40,694 nucleotides of DNA, taken from Thermoplasmata archaeon (GTDB taxonomy: Archaea > Thermoplasmatota > Thermoplasmata > Thermoplasmatales > Thermoplasmataceae). The position numbers and the translations under genes are program-made. Of the stretch, positions 10,359-21,254 are shown in pieces. The notes beneath the pieces were generated by a model that saw only the letters and a program-made list of their open reading frames with translations, was not told where the DNA came from and did no database searches. Position 1 is the first letter of the stretch; every line of letters starts with the position of its first letter. Location of the stretch: positions 1-40,694 of the forward strand of contig JAJYZI010000005.1 in the NCBI GenBank assembly GCA_021800105.1, given 5' to 3'.

Positions 10359-11444
10359 CGCGTATGATCTGTAAACAGAAAGGTAGAAGACAGCAAGAAT
10401 GCTGATGGATATGATGCCGAGGGATGCTATCGATCCCCAGACTTCAAGTCCATTGTATGCGAAGAAGAACATCAGGAAGGCTCCAATGGATGGTCCGACA
10501 GCCCTGCCGCCTGAGTTTGCCACGCTGAGGAACCCCATGTAGCGTCCGGTCTTACCTGCAGGGGCAATTCTTGAAACAACCGTGTTCATCCCAGGCGTTG
10601 TAAGGTTCTCACCTACTGTGATGAATACCATGTCAAGCATGAGCCCGTACAGGCTTGTGGAGAAAGCAACAAGGAAGTATCCCAGGGAATAGAACAGGGA
10701 GCCTAGTATCATAACATTCACGACATTGAGTCTCCGTGTCATCCATGTCATTGGATATTGCCCGAGGACAACAACCAGCCCATTCACCGCGTATATATAG
10801 CCGAGTTGTTGCTCAAGGATACCAACGATCTTAGTTGAATATACGGGCAAAGTAACAGAGAATTGAGATGCAACAAGAGTAACGAAGAAGGTACCAGCAG
10901 CGAACAGCAGGATCCTCTTATCAATAGAATAACCTCTTACTCTGGAGGCCGATGCATCACGCCCCTTGTCTGCCAGCACCCTCAATATCAGGACAAGCTG
11001 CAGAACATTAGTCACTGACATTAGCATAAAAATATAACCTACGCTTATTCCTGCAATATACCCTCCAGTAATTGGCCCAATTGCCCAACCGACGTTTGAC
11101 ATTATCCTGTAGATTGAATATGCCGAGTTCCTTTGGTTTATAGTCGTCACATCGGCAACCAATGCTGATGCCGATGGAAAGACAAGTGCGCCTGAAATGG
11201 AGCTTAGTATGAATACTCCAGTTATGATCAGGAATCCTGCACCAGTAAGCACAAGGATAGATATGATCAAATATATGAAAAAACCGGCAAACGATCCTAA
11301 GAGAAGTGTTTTCTTCCTTCCTACCTTGTCAGCGAGATAACCGCCAAGGAAGCTGAAAAGGGAAGAGCTGACAGAGAGAAGCGTAAAAATTATTCCTACA
11401 TAGAAAATCGATATACCTAAAGTGACATTGAAGTAAATTGCCAT
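10335..11444 (-). CDS. MFS transporter (N-terminus disrupted; open frame continues upstream to about 11564)
   Basis: Motif A GGYLADKVGRKK plus multiple TM segments. The frame upstream of the annotated ATG encodes LAGGIYESLFLGNRQFWVVSIASCIRSVGFGASWPF but has no ATG/GTG/TTG; see findings. Confidence 0.85.
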   Translation of the reverse strand: MAIYFNVTLGISIFYVGIIFTLLSVSSSLFSFLGGYLADKVGRKKTLLLGSFAGFFIYLIISILVLTGAGFLIITGVFILSSISGALVFPSASALVADVTTINQRNSAYSIYRIMSNVGWAIGPITGGYIAGISVGYIFMLMSVTNVLQLVLILRVLADKGRDASASRVRGYSIDKRILLFAAGTFFVTLVASQFSVTLPVYSTKIVGILEQQLGYIYAVNGLVVVLGQYPMTWMTRRLNVVNVMILGSLFYSLGYFLVAFSTSLYGLMLDMVFITVGENLTTPGMNTVVSRIAPAGKTGRYMGFLSVANSGGRAVGPSIGAFLMFFFAYNGLEVWGSIASLGIISISILAVFYLSVYRSYASNGSEAV

Positions 11445-11656
11445 GAATGGCCAGCTAGCGCCAAATCCGACACTCCTTATGCATGATGCTATTGAAACAA
11501 CCCAGAACTGCCTGTTCCCGAGAAAAAGAGATTCATAGATACCGCCTGCCAGGTTGTTCCCCCTCTATTAACCCGTATGATACCCATACAGATAAACGCA
11601 ATTATTACTCACATGAAAAGGCATAATTTTAAGCGTGGCGTTAGATTATTGGAAAG

Positions 11657-12649
11657 ATGTGGGACATCGTTTCTTATAGTCCGCTCCGGGTCAGTCTTGC
11701 AGGAGGGGGCACCGATATTCCTCCTTATTCTGATCTCTTCGGTTCATCGGTTGTAAACACGACAATAGATCGAGGCGTTACTCTCAAGTATAATTTCGAC
11801 CAGAAGCCGCTTGAAATATCATCAAGGGATTTCTTCAGAAGCAGCATAGTTGGAAAACATACCAGAAGAAAAGGCCTGCAGGAGAAACTTGCGGATCTGT
11901 TCACAGACTTTGGCATCAGCAAGGGGAGGCTTCTTATTAATAGCGATGTACCACCCGGGTCTGGCCTGGGATCCTCAAGCTCTCTTATTCTTGCCGCTCT
12001 AAACCTAATTCACAGCGTAAGGGGCGAATCCAGCCCGAGGGAGGAGCTTGCAGCGGAGGCTTACAGACTGGAGAAGGAATACTTCGGCATAACCCTCGGA
12101 AAACAGGATCCATATGCGATAGCCTTTGGTGGTTTCAAGTACATGGAATTCAGCAAAGATGCTTTTGACATTAGCTTCTTTGACGAATCAAGTGGATTCA
12201 TCAGTAACCTCCAATCCTCAATGCTTCTAGTTTATACAGGCAAAACAAGGGAAAGCAGCAGGATTCTTAAGGAACAGGTTACACGCTCCGGCAAAGGGGA
12301 CAAGAAGATTATTGAACGGCTTGACAGGGTGAAGCAACTCGCGACAGAGATGAAGGTTGCGATTGAGAAGGAAGACTTTTCAACGGTCTGCAGCATCATA
12401 AACAAGGGATGGGAACTGAAGAAATCGCTAGGCAGCGAGGTCTCAAATGTTACAGTGGACAGGATTATAGAGAAAGCCTTCGCAAATGGGGCACTGGCTG
12501 CCCGCCTGCTTGGGGGCGGCTCACAGGGGTTTGTGCTTATCATCTCAGAACCGGGAAACATTGATCTTCAGAAGGAAATGCTAAACTATTCCACCTTCAC
12601 AGTCAGGGTGTCGTTTGACAGGGATGGCACTAGGATAATTGCACAATGA
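11657..12649 (+). CDS. GHMP kinase, sugar/heptose-kinase-like
   Basis: SPLRVSLAGGGTDIPPY N-terminal motif, PPGSGLGSSSSL ATP-binding motif, late LLGGGSQGFVL motif; resembles D-glycero-D-manno-heptose 7-phosphate kinase-type GHMP proteins. Confidence 0.85.
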   Translation: MWDIVSYSPLRVSLAGGGTDIPPYSDLFGSSVVNTTIDRGVTLKYNFDQKPLEISSRDFFRSSIVGKHTRRKGLQEKLADLFTDFGISKGRLLINSDVPPGSGLGSSSSLILAALNLIHSVRGESSPREELAAEAYRLEKEYFGITLGKQDPYAIAFGGFKYMEFSKDAFDISFFDESSGFISNLQSSMLLVYTGKTRESSRILKEQVTRSGKGDKKIIERLDRVKQLATEMKVAIEKEDFSTVCSIINKGWELKKSLGSEVSNVTVDRIIEKAFANGALAARLLGGGSQGFVLIISEPGNIDLQKEMLNYSTFTVRVSFDRDGTRIIAQ

Positions 12650-13853
12650 TCAACCGCTGCTTTGAGAGTCATTGACAGTATCCTGCTTCCTCACGAGGGA
12701 GGCGAATCCAATTGATAGGATCAATATTCCAAAAACTGCAACTGAATAGAGGCTTGAGCTTATTGACCTGCCCGGGGTGGATATGCCTGGCTGGTAAAGC
12801 GCCAGGGATGCTACTATTATACCAATGGCCCCCCTTGATCCAAGGACACCGGTTGTCGCCCTTGGTTTTATCTCCCTGATCGTCTTTCGAGAGACAAGAT
12901 ATGTCAATGTACCGCCAATCCCGGCCGAAAGAAGAACCAGTACTGATAGAATTTTTATGTCTCCTTCTCCCGGTATAGTTGCTTCAAGCCCTGCTATGCT
13001 GAAAAATATTGGAATAAAGAAGCTGTCATTCAGCCGTGAAAGCGTCCTCTTAAGCTTCCCGTTAAGGTCTTCTCCAAGAACCACGTCACTTATCAGTATA
13101 CCTGCGAAGAACGCACCCAGAACATATGTCACGCCGATCAATTCGAAAAGAAGAGAGACGAAAAGGGCGCCGACTATGACCGCGCCAAAAACAATCTTTT
13201 CACCCCTTTCCATAGCATGTATGCGGTCAAAGAATCCCATTACCCTGTCCGAGTTTTTCCTGACTGTGTGATCTATCGCCACAACAATTACAAGGAAAAA
13301 TATTATTCCAGGAACCTCAACATATATCTTGTTAGGGTCGAGAGATATCGATGTTACGGCGAGAGCAATTATATCGGAGAGGATGACTGATGCGAGTATC
13401 AGGTTCCCCGCATTTATCCTCAGCATGTTATTATCCTTAAGCAGCACTGAAATTATGCTTATGGATGGGACTCCAATCGCAACCGAGAGGACGATGGACT
13501 GTACCAAGTCAAGACCCAGAAACATGAATGAAACGTATATCATCAGTGAGACAGGAATTATGAAACTGGTCAATGTTAGCAGAATGCTTTTGCCCATTCC
13601 TGCCCGGAATGTATCCGTAGTTGCTTCTATTCCGATGTATAGGATGATGAAGAAAAGGGATATTTCAGAAATTGAGCTGAAGATTGCGCTTGGTTGTATG
13701 AAATTTAGAATAGCTGGGCCAAGAATGACACCTGCAAGTATTTCCCCTACAACCGCGGGTACCCCGTATCTCTGGAGGAGTTCTCCAAGTATCAGGGCAA
13801 TTATAAGCAGAAGAAGGATTGATGTTATTAGGGACGTAATCCCAGATTTGCAT
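12650..13853 (-). CDS. CPA2/Kef-type cation:proton antiporter, apparently frameshifted near its 5' end
   Basis: ORF 12650..13597 encodes the bulk (FFAGILISDVVLGEDL). The same frame continues upstream without a start codon and encodes LILGELLQRYGVPAVVGEILAGVILGPAIL; ATG at 13853 lies in another frame. Confidence 0.75.
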
Positions 13854-13921
13854 CACATTCGATAAATGTTGTCACAATAAAGACGAAAAATTTCTTCAAA
13901 ATAGAAATATTGTTGAGAGCC

Positions 13922-16021
13922 TCAGAAAATTGAGGCTATTCCCATAATTACGTAATGGTTGAGCATTATAGCTATGAAGAGCACCGAAACAGTGTTTACT
14001 ACCTTCACAAGAGGGTTTATTGCGGGACCTGCTGTGTCTTTTGTTGCATCGCCAACGGTGTCCCCAACCACTGCAGCCTTATGCGCCTCAGAGCCCTTGC
14101 CGCCATATTGTCCCTGCTCGATGTACTTCTTTGCATTGTCCCATGCTCCTCCACCTACAGTCATCATTATTGCAAGCGGGAAACCTGATAGTATCACACC
14201 GATAATGACGCCGCCCAGAGCAAGCGGTCCAAGAACAAAGCCCATAACGATCGGTGTCAAAATACCTATCATTGCAGGAATCATAAGTTCATGAAGCGCC
14301 TCTTTTGTCACAATATCGACTGCCTTGCCATAATCCGGCTTCTCCGTCCTGTTGAGTATGCCTGCATGCTCCCTGAACTGCTTCCTAACTTCCTCAACGA
14401 TCGCATAGGCTGCCTTGCCGACTGAATTCATCAGGTAGGATGTGAAGAAGAAGGGCAACATGGCGCCGACAATTAAGCCAACCAGGACAAGCGGGTTGTC
14501 TATAGGCACTACCGCAAATGCAGGTACACTATCTATTTCAATCTTGAATGCTGCGAACAGCGTAAGAGCTGCCAAAACAGCGCTTCCGATTGCATATCCC
14601 TTGGTGACTGCCTTTGTAGTGTTTCCAACTGCGTCAAGCGGGTCCGTGACTTCCCGCCTGGTTTTCTCATCAAACCCGGACATTTCTGCAATTCCACCGG
14701 CATTGTCCGTAATAGGACCATAAGCATCGATTGATATTATTATGCCAGTCGCGGAAAGCATTGCGGCAGCAGCAACAGCAATTCCATATAAGCCATAGGT
14801 TGTTGAGTGGAAATAATCAGAAGTTACGCCAAACGAAATTACTATGCCTATTATTATCACAATTGCTGGTATGAAAACGGCCTGGAGCCCGTATGACAGT
14901 CCAGTTATTATGTTTGTTCCAGTTCCAGTCGTAGAAGCTTTTGCAATCTTTGCCACCGGTGCATATCTTTCTGATGTGTAATATTCTGTTACATAAACGA
15001 AGATAAGCATTATTATTATGCCTATAACGGCGTCAACGAACAGCACCGCGACATTGCCCATGAGCAGGTATATTACAATGTAAAAGCCAACGATTGAGAA
15101 TATAACGGTTGCAATAAGGCCTCTGTATAGTGCCCCCATAATCCTCTGCTTTGGGCCCTTCTTGACAAAGAATATTCCGAGTATGGTTGAAAGGAGGGCC
15201 ACAGCACCAAGAACCAGGGGAAAAATAACGTAGTTCTTAGGAAGGCCAAGAAGGAATGCGAGAAGTAGAGATGCAAGAGCCGTGACCACAAACGTTTCAT
15301 AAAGATCGGCGCCCATTCCTGCACAGTCGCCAACGTTATCGCCAACATTATCGGCAATGACAGCGGGATTCCTTTCATCATCTTCCGGTAGTCCCTGCTC
15401 TATTTTCCCGACAAGGTCAGCTCCCACGTCTGCTCCCTTTGTAAATATGCCCCCACCAACTCTAGCAAACAGTGAGACGATAGATGCACCGAATATGAAG
15501 CCAATCATCAGCTCAGGATTATCGTAAAGAATCTGAAATGAAACCAGCCCAAGCAAAGCAAGTGAAATAACTGTGAGGCCAGTCACGCTTCCGCCGCGTA
15601 TTGCGACAGCAAGCGCAGGGTTCAATCCTGTTTTGGCCCGAACAGCAGCCCTTACATTTGCCCTGACTGAGATATTCATTCCAATCAGTCCGGCTACTGC
15701 AGATCCCAAGGCTCCGACAAAGAATCCCAGGGCAATTTTCCACCCATCAGTGAAACCCTCGTAAGCATAAAACGCAGCAAATATTACTATTGTAAGTATA
15801 ATTACAAAGATGAATACCGTCGTGTACTGCCTTCTCATGAATGCATTTGAGCCATTTTTTATGTAATCTGAAATTTCCTGAGCCTTCGGATCATCTACTT
15901 TTATTTTCAGCAGGAGATAACTCTGAATACCTGCATAAATCAGTCCAATAACTGATGCGACGAGAACGAATAATTCCCATCCCAGAATCGTACCATACAT
16001 CAGGAAGGGATAGTATATCAT
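13922..16021 (-). CDS. hppA: Membrane-bound proton-translocating pyrophosphatase (K+-independent type signature)
   Basis: Catalytic motif GADVGADLVGKIEQGLPEDDERNPAVIADNVGDNVGDCAGMGADLYE; GNTTKA signature; C-terminal GDTVGDATKDTAGPAINPLVK. Confidence 0.97.
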   Translation of the reverse strand: MIYYPFLMYGTILGWELFVLVASVIGLIYAGIQSYLLLKIKVDDPKAQEISDYIKNGSNAFMRRQYTTVFIFVIILTIVIFAAFYAYEGFTDGWKIALGFFVGALGSAVAGLIGMNISVRANVRAAVRAKTGLNPALAVAIRGGSVTGLTVISLALLGLVSFQILYDNPELMIGFIFGASIVSLFARVGGGIFTKGADVGADLVGKIEQGLPEDDERNPAVIADNVGDNVGDCAGMGADLYETFVVTALASLLLAFLLGLPKNYVIFPLVLGAVALLSTILGIFFVKKGPKQRIMGALYRGLIATVIFSIVGFYIVIYLLMGNVAVLFVDAVIGIIIMLIFVYVTEYYTSERYAPVAKIAKASTTGTGTNIITGLSYGLQAVFIPAIVIIIGIVISFGVTSDYFHSTTYGLYGIAVAAAAMLSATGIIISIDAYGPITDNAGGIAEMSGFDEKTRREVTDPLDAVGNTTKAVTKGYAIGSAVLAALTLFAAFKIEIDSVPAFAVVPIDNPLVLVGLIVGAMLPFFFTSYLMNSVGKAAYAIVEEVRKQFREHAGILNRTEKPDYGKAVDIVTKEALHELMIPAMIGILTPIVMGFVLGPLALGGVIIGVILSGFPLAIMMTVGGGAWDNAKKYIEQGQYGGKGSEAHKAAVVGDTVGDATKDTAGPAINPLVKVVNTVSVLFIAIMLNHYVIMGIASIF

Positions 16022-16231
16022 TTAAAATTCTTTTTCTTGAAATATCGAGTCAATCCTATCCCTAAATACAATCTGGTTGATTGAATATCCTGGCGAAACT
16101 GGGTAGATGGTAAGAAATGACCTTTAAAAGGAAATTAAAATAAAGTTAGATCCGCAGTCCAGCAAACGGAACTATTTGCCGCCTGCTACAGAGAAACATA
16201 ATCCGCAAGTTCGCTTTGTGGCAATCGAACT

Positions 16232-16519
16232 TTAAAGTCGGTATACGATATTAGAAACTTTGTCTCCTTCCTTTATTCCCAACGCCTTGGCCCCGGATGT
16301 AACGCCGGCAACCTTCGCATTCAGAAGCGACTCAAGATCCTTGACTCCTGTCACCCTGACCGCAATATCATTCAGTTTCTCTGCGGCTTCAAGATTGAGG
16401 TAACCGCACATTACGAACCCTTTCTCGCCTTTCAGCAGCACGAGAGGTGCAGTTCCCATCTCAATCTTCAGGTATGTGTATGACCTGCTTGCAATCTGAA
16501 CAAATTCAGTGTATATCAT
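16232..16519 (-). CDS. DUF1805 family protein (YunC-like)
   Basis: 95 aa matching the small DUF1805 fold pattern: PLVLLKGEKGFVMCGYLNLEAAEKLNDIAVRVTGVKDLESLLNAKV. Confidence 0.75.
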   Translation of the reverse strand: MIYTEFVQIASRSYTYLKIEMGTAPLVLLKGEKGFVMCGYLNLEAAEKLNDIAVRVTGVKDLESLLNAKVAGVTSGAKALGIKEGDKVSNIVYRL

Positions 16520-16612
16520 GAATGGATATAGTATCTATAATTAAATTTTCATTCACCTTTCATTTCAGATCTGTTGTCATAACAGTAAAGTGCATATAAG
16601 CAATATAGCGAC

Positions 16613-17152
16613 ATGGATGGGCAAAGCTTGTGGCATACAATACCCAGAGGAAAAAACTGCCCCGACACTTTTAATATGATCGTTGAAACGCCAAGGGGAA
16701 GTAAATGTAAATTTGAGATAAGCAAGACATTCGGTGGAATAATACTCGACAGAGTGCTACATCATTCGGTTATGTACCCTGCCGAGTATGGGTTGATCCC
16801 ACAGACATACTACCTTGACAACGATCCAATGGACGTAATTCTGCTTATGTCACAGCAAACATTTCCTGGGGTTGTCATCGAGGCAAAACCGATCGGGTTG
16901 CTTGAGATGGTTGACCAGGGTGAGCAAGACGACAAGGTTCTGGCGGTAGCAACCAGGGATCCAATCTACAGGGATTATGAATCCATTGAACAACTTCCGG
17001 AACACTTGCCAAAGGAGATTTCTAATTTCTTCGAGATATACAAGCTCCTTGAGAATAAGAAAACAATTGTCAAAGGATGGCTGGGTAAGGATGAAGCCCT
17101 CAGGGAGATACGCAGATCCATGAATATATATGACAAAAAATTCAAACCGTAA
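16613..17152 (+). CDS. ppa: Soluble inorganic pyrophosphatase (family I)
   Basis: MIVETPRGSKCKFE, YPAEYGLIPQTYYLDNDPMDVILL, EQDDKVLAV: family I PPase motifs. Confidence 0.95.
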   Translation: MDGQSLWHTIPRGKNCPDTFNMIVETPRGSKCKFEISKTFGGIILDRVLHHSVMYPAEYGLIPQTYYLDNDPMDVILLMSQQTFPGVVIEAKPIGLLEMVDQGEQDDKVLAVATRDPIYRDYESIEQLPEHLPKEISNFFEIYKLLENKKTIVKGWLGKDEALREIRRSMNIYDKKFKP

Positions 17153-17351
17153 GATAGAAATCTTGCCTTTCGAAAATTACATAAAGTAAGGCCAAAAATA
17201 GGTCTTGCTCACCGGTATATGCACTCTAATCTGTGTATTCCGTACATCCTGACTTTGGTATCTATCTGGGCAATTAAAATTACTTTCTGAGAATCAGCGC
17301 TCATTTACTGACGCAAAAGCAATAAATATCGAAAACAGGTTTCCAAGCTAC

Positions 17352-17756
17352 ATGACTAACGTTTCAAATCTCAGGGAATGGGAGCATCTTTTTCTTACTG
17401 GAAGGACAAAGGGTGTCTATATGGCACTCATATCTTTCGTAATATATTGTATTGTAATATTATACAATAGGGAATTCCTGCTAGATTTTATAGGTGTGGA
17501 GGTAGGAGCCTTCGCAAGCTTTGGTGTTCTCGTCGATCTTGTTTCACATCTCTTCACAGACATATATGAGTCAAACCTGACTGCGGCCCAGTGGATCTAC
17601 CGAATCAGGCATGGCAGGACTCATGACGTTTACGGAATAATAGTGCAGGCAGTAGCGTCGATCTTTGCGCTTAATCGACTCATCTACGTTATAACACTTT
17701 GGATATCACTGACTCTTGAGTTTTATTACATTGCGAAATCCAGGTTTTACCATTAG
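17352..17756 (+). CDS. Hypothetical small integral membrane protein
   Basis: 134 aa ORF with about four hydrophobic segments, ATG start, TATA-like sequence upstream; no family recognised. Confidence 0.6.
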   Translation: MTNVSNLREWEHLFLTGRTKGVYMALISFVIYCIVILYNREFLLDFIGVEVGAFASFGVLVDLVSHLFTDIYESNLTAAQWIYRIRHGRTHDVYGIIVQAVASIFALNRLIYVITLWISLTLEFYYIAKSRFYH

Positions 17757-18081
17757 TCACAGGTGTCGAGGTTTAAAATCCCAATCTTTTATTATTGATA
17801 AGTTAGCACGATTAGATAAGTATCCCATAGCTTCGGAGTAATGTATTATTTTTGAATTGAAATCTGAAACTCACTTCAGTTACCTGGACTCAAACCTCAA
17901 GCGCAGTATTCGACATTAACGATAGGATATGACATTTCATTTAAGCCAGGAAACTCCTAGCGTAAAGAGCCACAAGAAAATAGAATTCCAGTTCATTGTA
18001 TAAAAACAATTTGTGCGGCAGAACAAACAGGAAATAACTAGCAAAGGTTATATAGAAGTTTATTTTTACTATGCGATTAAC

Positions 18082-19710
18082 ATGATGGGTGGACAACCAA
18101 TCTTCATACTTAAGGAAGGTACGAAAAGAGAATCAGGAAAAGATGCAATGCAGAACAACATTGAGGCGGCAAAAGGTATTGCCCAATCAGTCAGGTCCAC
18201 ACTTGGACCAAGGGGAATGGACAAGATGATGGTAGACTCCCTTGGAGATATCGTCATAACGAATGATGGTGTGACAATCCTAAAGGAAATGGACGTTGAG
18301 CATCCAGCTGCTAAGATGATGGTAGAGGTATCCAAGACACAGGACAGCTTCGTAGGCGATGGAACTACAACAGCAGTCATAATCGCAGGTGCTCTCCTCT
18401 CTGAGGCGGAGAATCTGATAAAGCAAAACGTTCATCCGACAGTCATATCCGAAGGATACAGACTGGCTGCAAAGCAGGCAAAGGAAGTTCTCGAGAAGAT
18501 GGCCAAGAAGGTCAGCATTAACGACGAGAAACTCCTCCGGAAAATGGCAGAGACTGCGCTTAGCAGTAAGAGTGCATCCGGAAGCAAGGAAAAGCTTTCA
18601 AAGATATCCTACGAGGTCGTAAAAAGCGTTGCCGAGAAGACAGCAGACAGGCTGAGCGTTGATTTTGACAACATACAGATAGTTAAAAAGAAAGGCGGAG
18701 AGATAGAAGAGACAGAGATGATCTCTGGAATCATAGTGGACAAGGAAAAAGTTCACCCTGGAATGCCAGATTCAGTCTCTAACGCAAAGATAGCGGTTCT
18801 GAATGCAGCACTTGAAATCAAGAAACCTGAGTTCGACACAAACATAAGGATAGACGATCCCAGCATGATACAGAAATTCCTATCGCAGGAAGAGGATCTT
18901 CTTAAGGAAATGGTTGCAAAGGTTAAGAAATCTGGCGCAAACGTGCTTATTACCCAGAAGGGAATCGATGACCTTGCACAGCATTACCTTTCGAAGGAAG
19001 GAATTTATGCTGTAAGGCGCGTCAAGAAGAGTGACATCGAGAAACTTGCAAAGGCAACTGGAGCAACAATTGCTTCATCGATCGACGAACTTTCATCATC
19101 GGATCTCGGCTTTGCTGCGCTTGTTGACCAAAGAAAGATCGACGACGACTATCTCACATTCGTGACAGGCTGCAAGAATCCTAAGGCTGTAAGCATACTA
19201 GTAAGAGGAGGAACTGAACATGTCGTTGACGAAATCGACAGGTCTATTACCGACTCACTGCACGTTGTTGCAGCGGCTGTTGAGGATGGAAAGTATACCT
19301 CAGGCGGAGGTTCTTCTGCTTCTGAAGTTGCATTCAGGCTCAGGGAATTTGCGTCGAAGGTTGGCGGGAGACAGCAACTTGCGATTGAGAGATTTGCCAA
19401 CGCACTGGAAGAGATTCCCAGAGCACTTGCAGAGAACGCAGGACTTGATCCTATAGATATTCTCATCAAGATCAGGAGCTCTCATGCCGAAGGCAAGAAG
19501 TACCATGGTCTGAACGTTTACTCAGGCGAGGTCGAGGATATGGAGAAGGCAGGAGTTATAGAACCACTTAGGGTCGGTATCCAGGCAATTGACTCCGCCA
19601 CAGAAGCAGGCGTCATGATACTCAGGATAGACGATGTTATAGCCACAAAAGCATCAAGAGGCCCGAGTTCACCGCCAGGCGGAGGCGCTGGTGGCGGCGA
19701 CGAGGATTAA
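18082..19710 (+). CDS. Thermosome subunit (group II chaperonin)
   Basis: [58 protein letters not shown]-terminal [13 protein letters not shown] at 18082 or 18085 preferred over ORF start 18013 because a TATA-like element (ggttatataga) lies inside the longer ORF. Confidence 0.97.
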   Translation: MMGGQPIFILKEGTKRESGKDAMQNNIEAAKGIAQSVRSTLGPRGMDKMMVDSLGDIVITNDGVTILKEMDVEHPAAKMMVEVSKTQDSFVGDGTTTAVIIAGALLSEAENLIKQNVHPTVISEGYRLAAKQAKEVLEKMAKKVSINDEKLLRKMAETALSSKSASGSKEKLSKISYEVVKSVAEKTADRLSVDFDNIQIVKKKGGEIEETEMISGIIVDKEKVHPGMPDSVSNAKIAVLNAALEIKKPEFDTNIRIDDPSMIQKFLSQEEDLLKEMVAKVKKSGANVLITQKGIDDLAQHYLSKEGIYAVRRVKKSDIEKLAKATGATIASSIDELSSSDLGFAALVDQRKIDDDYLTFVTGCKNPKAVSILVRGGTEHVVDEIDRSITDSLHVVAAAVEDGKYTSGGGSSASEVAFRLREFASKVGGRQQLAIERFANALEEIPRALAENAGLDPIDILIKIRSSHAEGKKYHGLNVYSGEVEDMEKAGVIEPLRVGIQAIDSATEAGVMILRIDDVIATKASRGPSSPPGGGAGGGDED

Positions 19711-21086
19711 TCCTCTTTTTCTCTTTGTACGTGAAAAAACCCATTTTCTATTTTTACATTGTTTTTTTCCAAAAATTCAAGTATCTCTTTTGTTGTTTCA
19801 TCTAGTCTTTCTGGATCAAAGAAATATGTGCCAAGTCGCCTTTCCATTATATCACTGCTAGTCATTGCGCATTCAAAATTTATGGCAGTCTCAATATTAT
19901 TGTGCCAGGGAAGACCCGGATAATCCAGTCGCGGGATATCATGCGAGACTTTTCCGATATGAATCTTTGAAGAGACCAGTTTCGCAACTTTATACGCGAC
20001 CCTGCGGTAATCGGTTACTTTTCCTCCAATCACAGTTATTGAGATGCCGTCTTCAATAATTTTAAAGTCTCTTGAAAGTTTACCAGGCGAGGTTCCTGTA
20101 CCATATAGCGTTCTGATGCCTGCATATTCCACCATGGGATTAGCCTTGGAGAAAGAATCCGATACAAAGGAACAGCTCTTTTTAACATAATCTTTCTCTT
20201 CCGGCGAGACTTTAAGATCATCAGGTGAATCAGTAAATGTATCCGTTGTACCCACAATTACAACTTTGTCGCGCGGAATCACGAACATCTGTCTTCCGTC
20301 AACCGGTGACTTGAATGCGACAGAATTCTTTCGAGGATATATGGCCCTCGGATATATCAGGTGGACTCCCTTGCTTAACCGGGTGGTTTCTGGATTAACA
20401 CCCTTTCCGGGAGCTACCTTCAGGATCCATGCGCCTGCACAATTTATAATCATTTTTGCCTGTACTTCAAACTCTGTGCCAGTTATGACGTCCATTAATT
20501 GTACCTTGATTCCTCCTTCAACTTTTTCCAGCCTCTGGAAAGATACATAATTAAGGCACACGGCATTATTTTCATGAGCTGAAACAACATTCATGACAGT
20601 AAGGTAGGCATCGTCAGTAACGCAGTCCGTATAGGAAAAATATCCTTTTACATCCACAGGATACTCTCCTTTATTCTCAATAAACCTGCTAGGCCTGCCA
20701 CCCCCAAGCAATCTATAAAGCATTAAACCTGCCCTGATGCTAGTTTTCCCAAATTGTCCTCTCCCCACTAGAATGTCGAACGTCTCTTTTCTGACAACTT
20801 CAGAGTGCTGCAGTAGGTAATTTCTTTCTTTCAGCAAATTCCGAGTCAGCTTCATTCTTCCCTGTGCAAGATACCTGAGCCCTCCGTGTATCAGCTTCGA
20901 GGACTTAGATGAAGTCCCGGATCCAAAATCAGATCTATCGACGAGGATAACACGAACTCCAGACTGTGAAAGAGCGTTTGCCACACCAGATCCGATTATT
21001 CCTCCGCCAACAACAAGAACATCAAAAGAAGCTCCATTAGAACTTAGGACATCGTCAGAACGTGTGAAATATGAGAACGGCTTCAT
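19707..21086 (-). CDS. glpD: FAD-dependent glycerol-3-phosphate dehydrogenase
   Basis: Rossmann VLVVGGGIIGSGVANALSQSGVRVILVDRSDFGSGTSSKSSKLIHGGLRYL; GlpD pattern through MIINCAGAW and VVIVGTTDT. Confidence 0.9.
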   Translation of the reverse strand: MKPFSYFTRSDDVLSSNGASFDVLVVGGGIIGSGVANALSQSGVRVILVDRSDFGSGTSSKSSKLIHGGLRYLAQGRMKLTRNLLKERNYLLQHSEVVRKETFDILVGRGQFGKTSIRAGLMLYRLLGGGRPSRFIENKGEYPVDVKGYFSYTDCVTDDAYLTVMNVVSAHENNAVCLNYVSFQRLEKVEGGIKVQLMDVITGTEFEVQAKMIINCAGAWILKVAPGKGVNPETTRLSKGVHLIYPRAIYPRKNSVAFKSPVDGRQMFVIPRDKVVIVGTTDTFTDSPDDLKVSPEEKDYVKKSCSFVSDSFSKANPMVEYAGIRTLYGTGTSPGKLSRDFKIIEDGISITVIGGKVTDYRRVAYKVAKLVSSKIHIGKVSHDIPRLDYPGLPWHNNIETAINFECAMTSSDIMERRLGTYFFDPERLDETTKEILEFLEKNNVKIENGFFHVQREKED

Positions 21087-21254
21087 CTTTTTCTCCCTAG
21101 ATATGAATAACCCTAATATTAGCTCCCAATATAATTTAAAAAAGGCATTTGGAATTTATTATTCAGGAAGATTACCAGATTAGAAAAAGAAATAGTCTCT
21201 TGGAAAAAATATAAAATTAGTACTGGAAAAACCCTTTGTTTTTCCAGAATTAGG

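Noticed and set aside
12825-13865. Plus-strand ORFs 12825..13271 and 13329..13865 over the antiporter
   Set aside because: Antisense shadows of the CPA2 coding strand; low-complexity, no recognisable domain.
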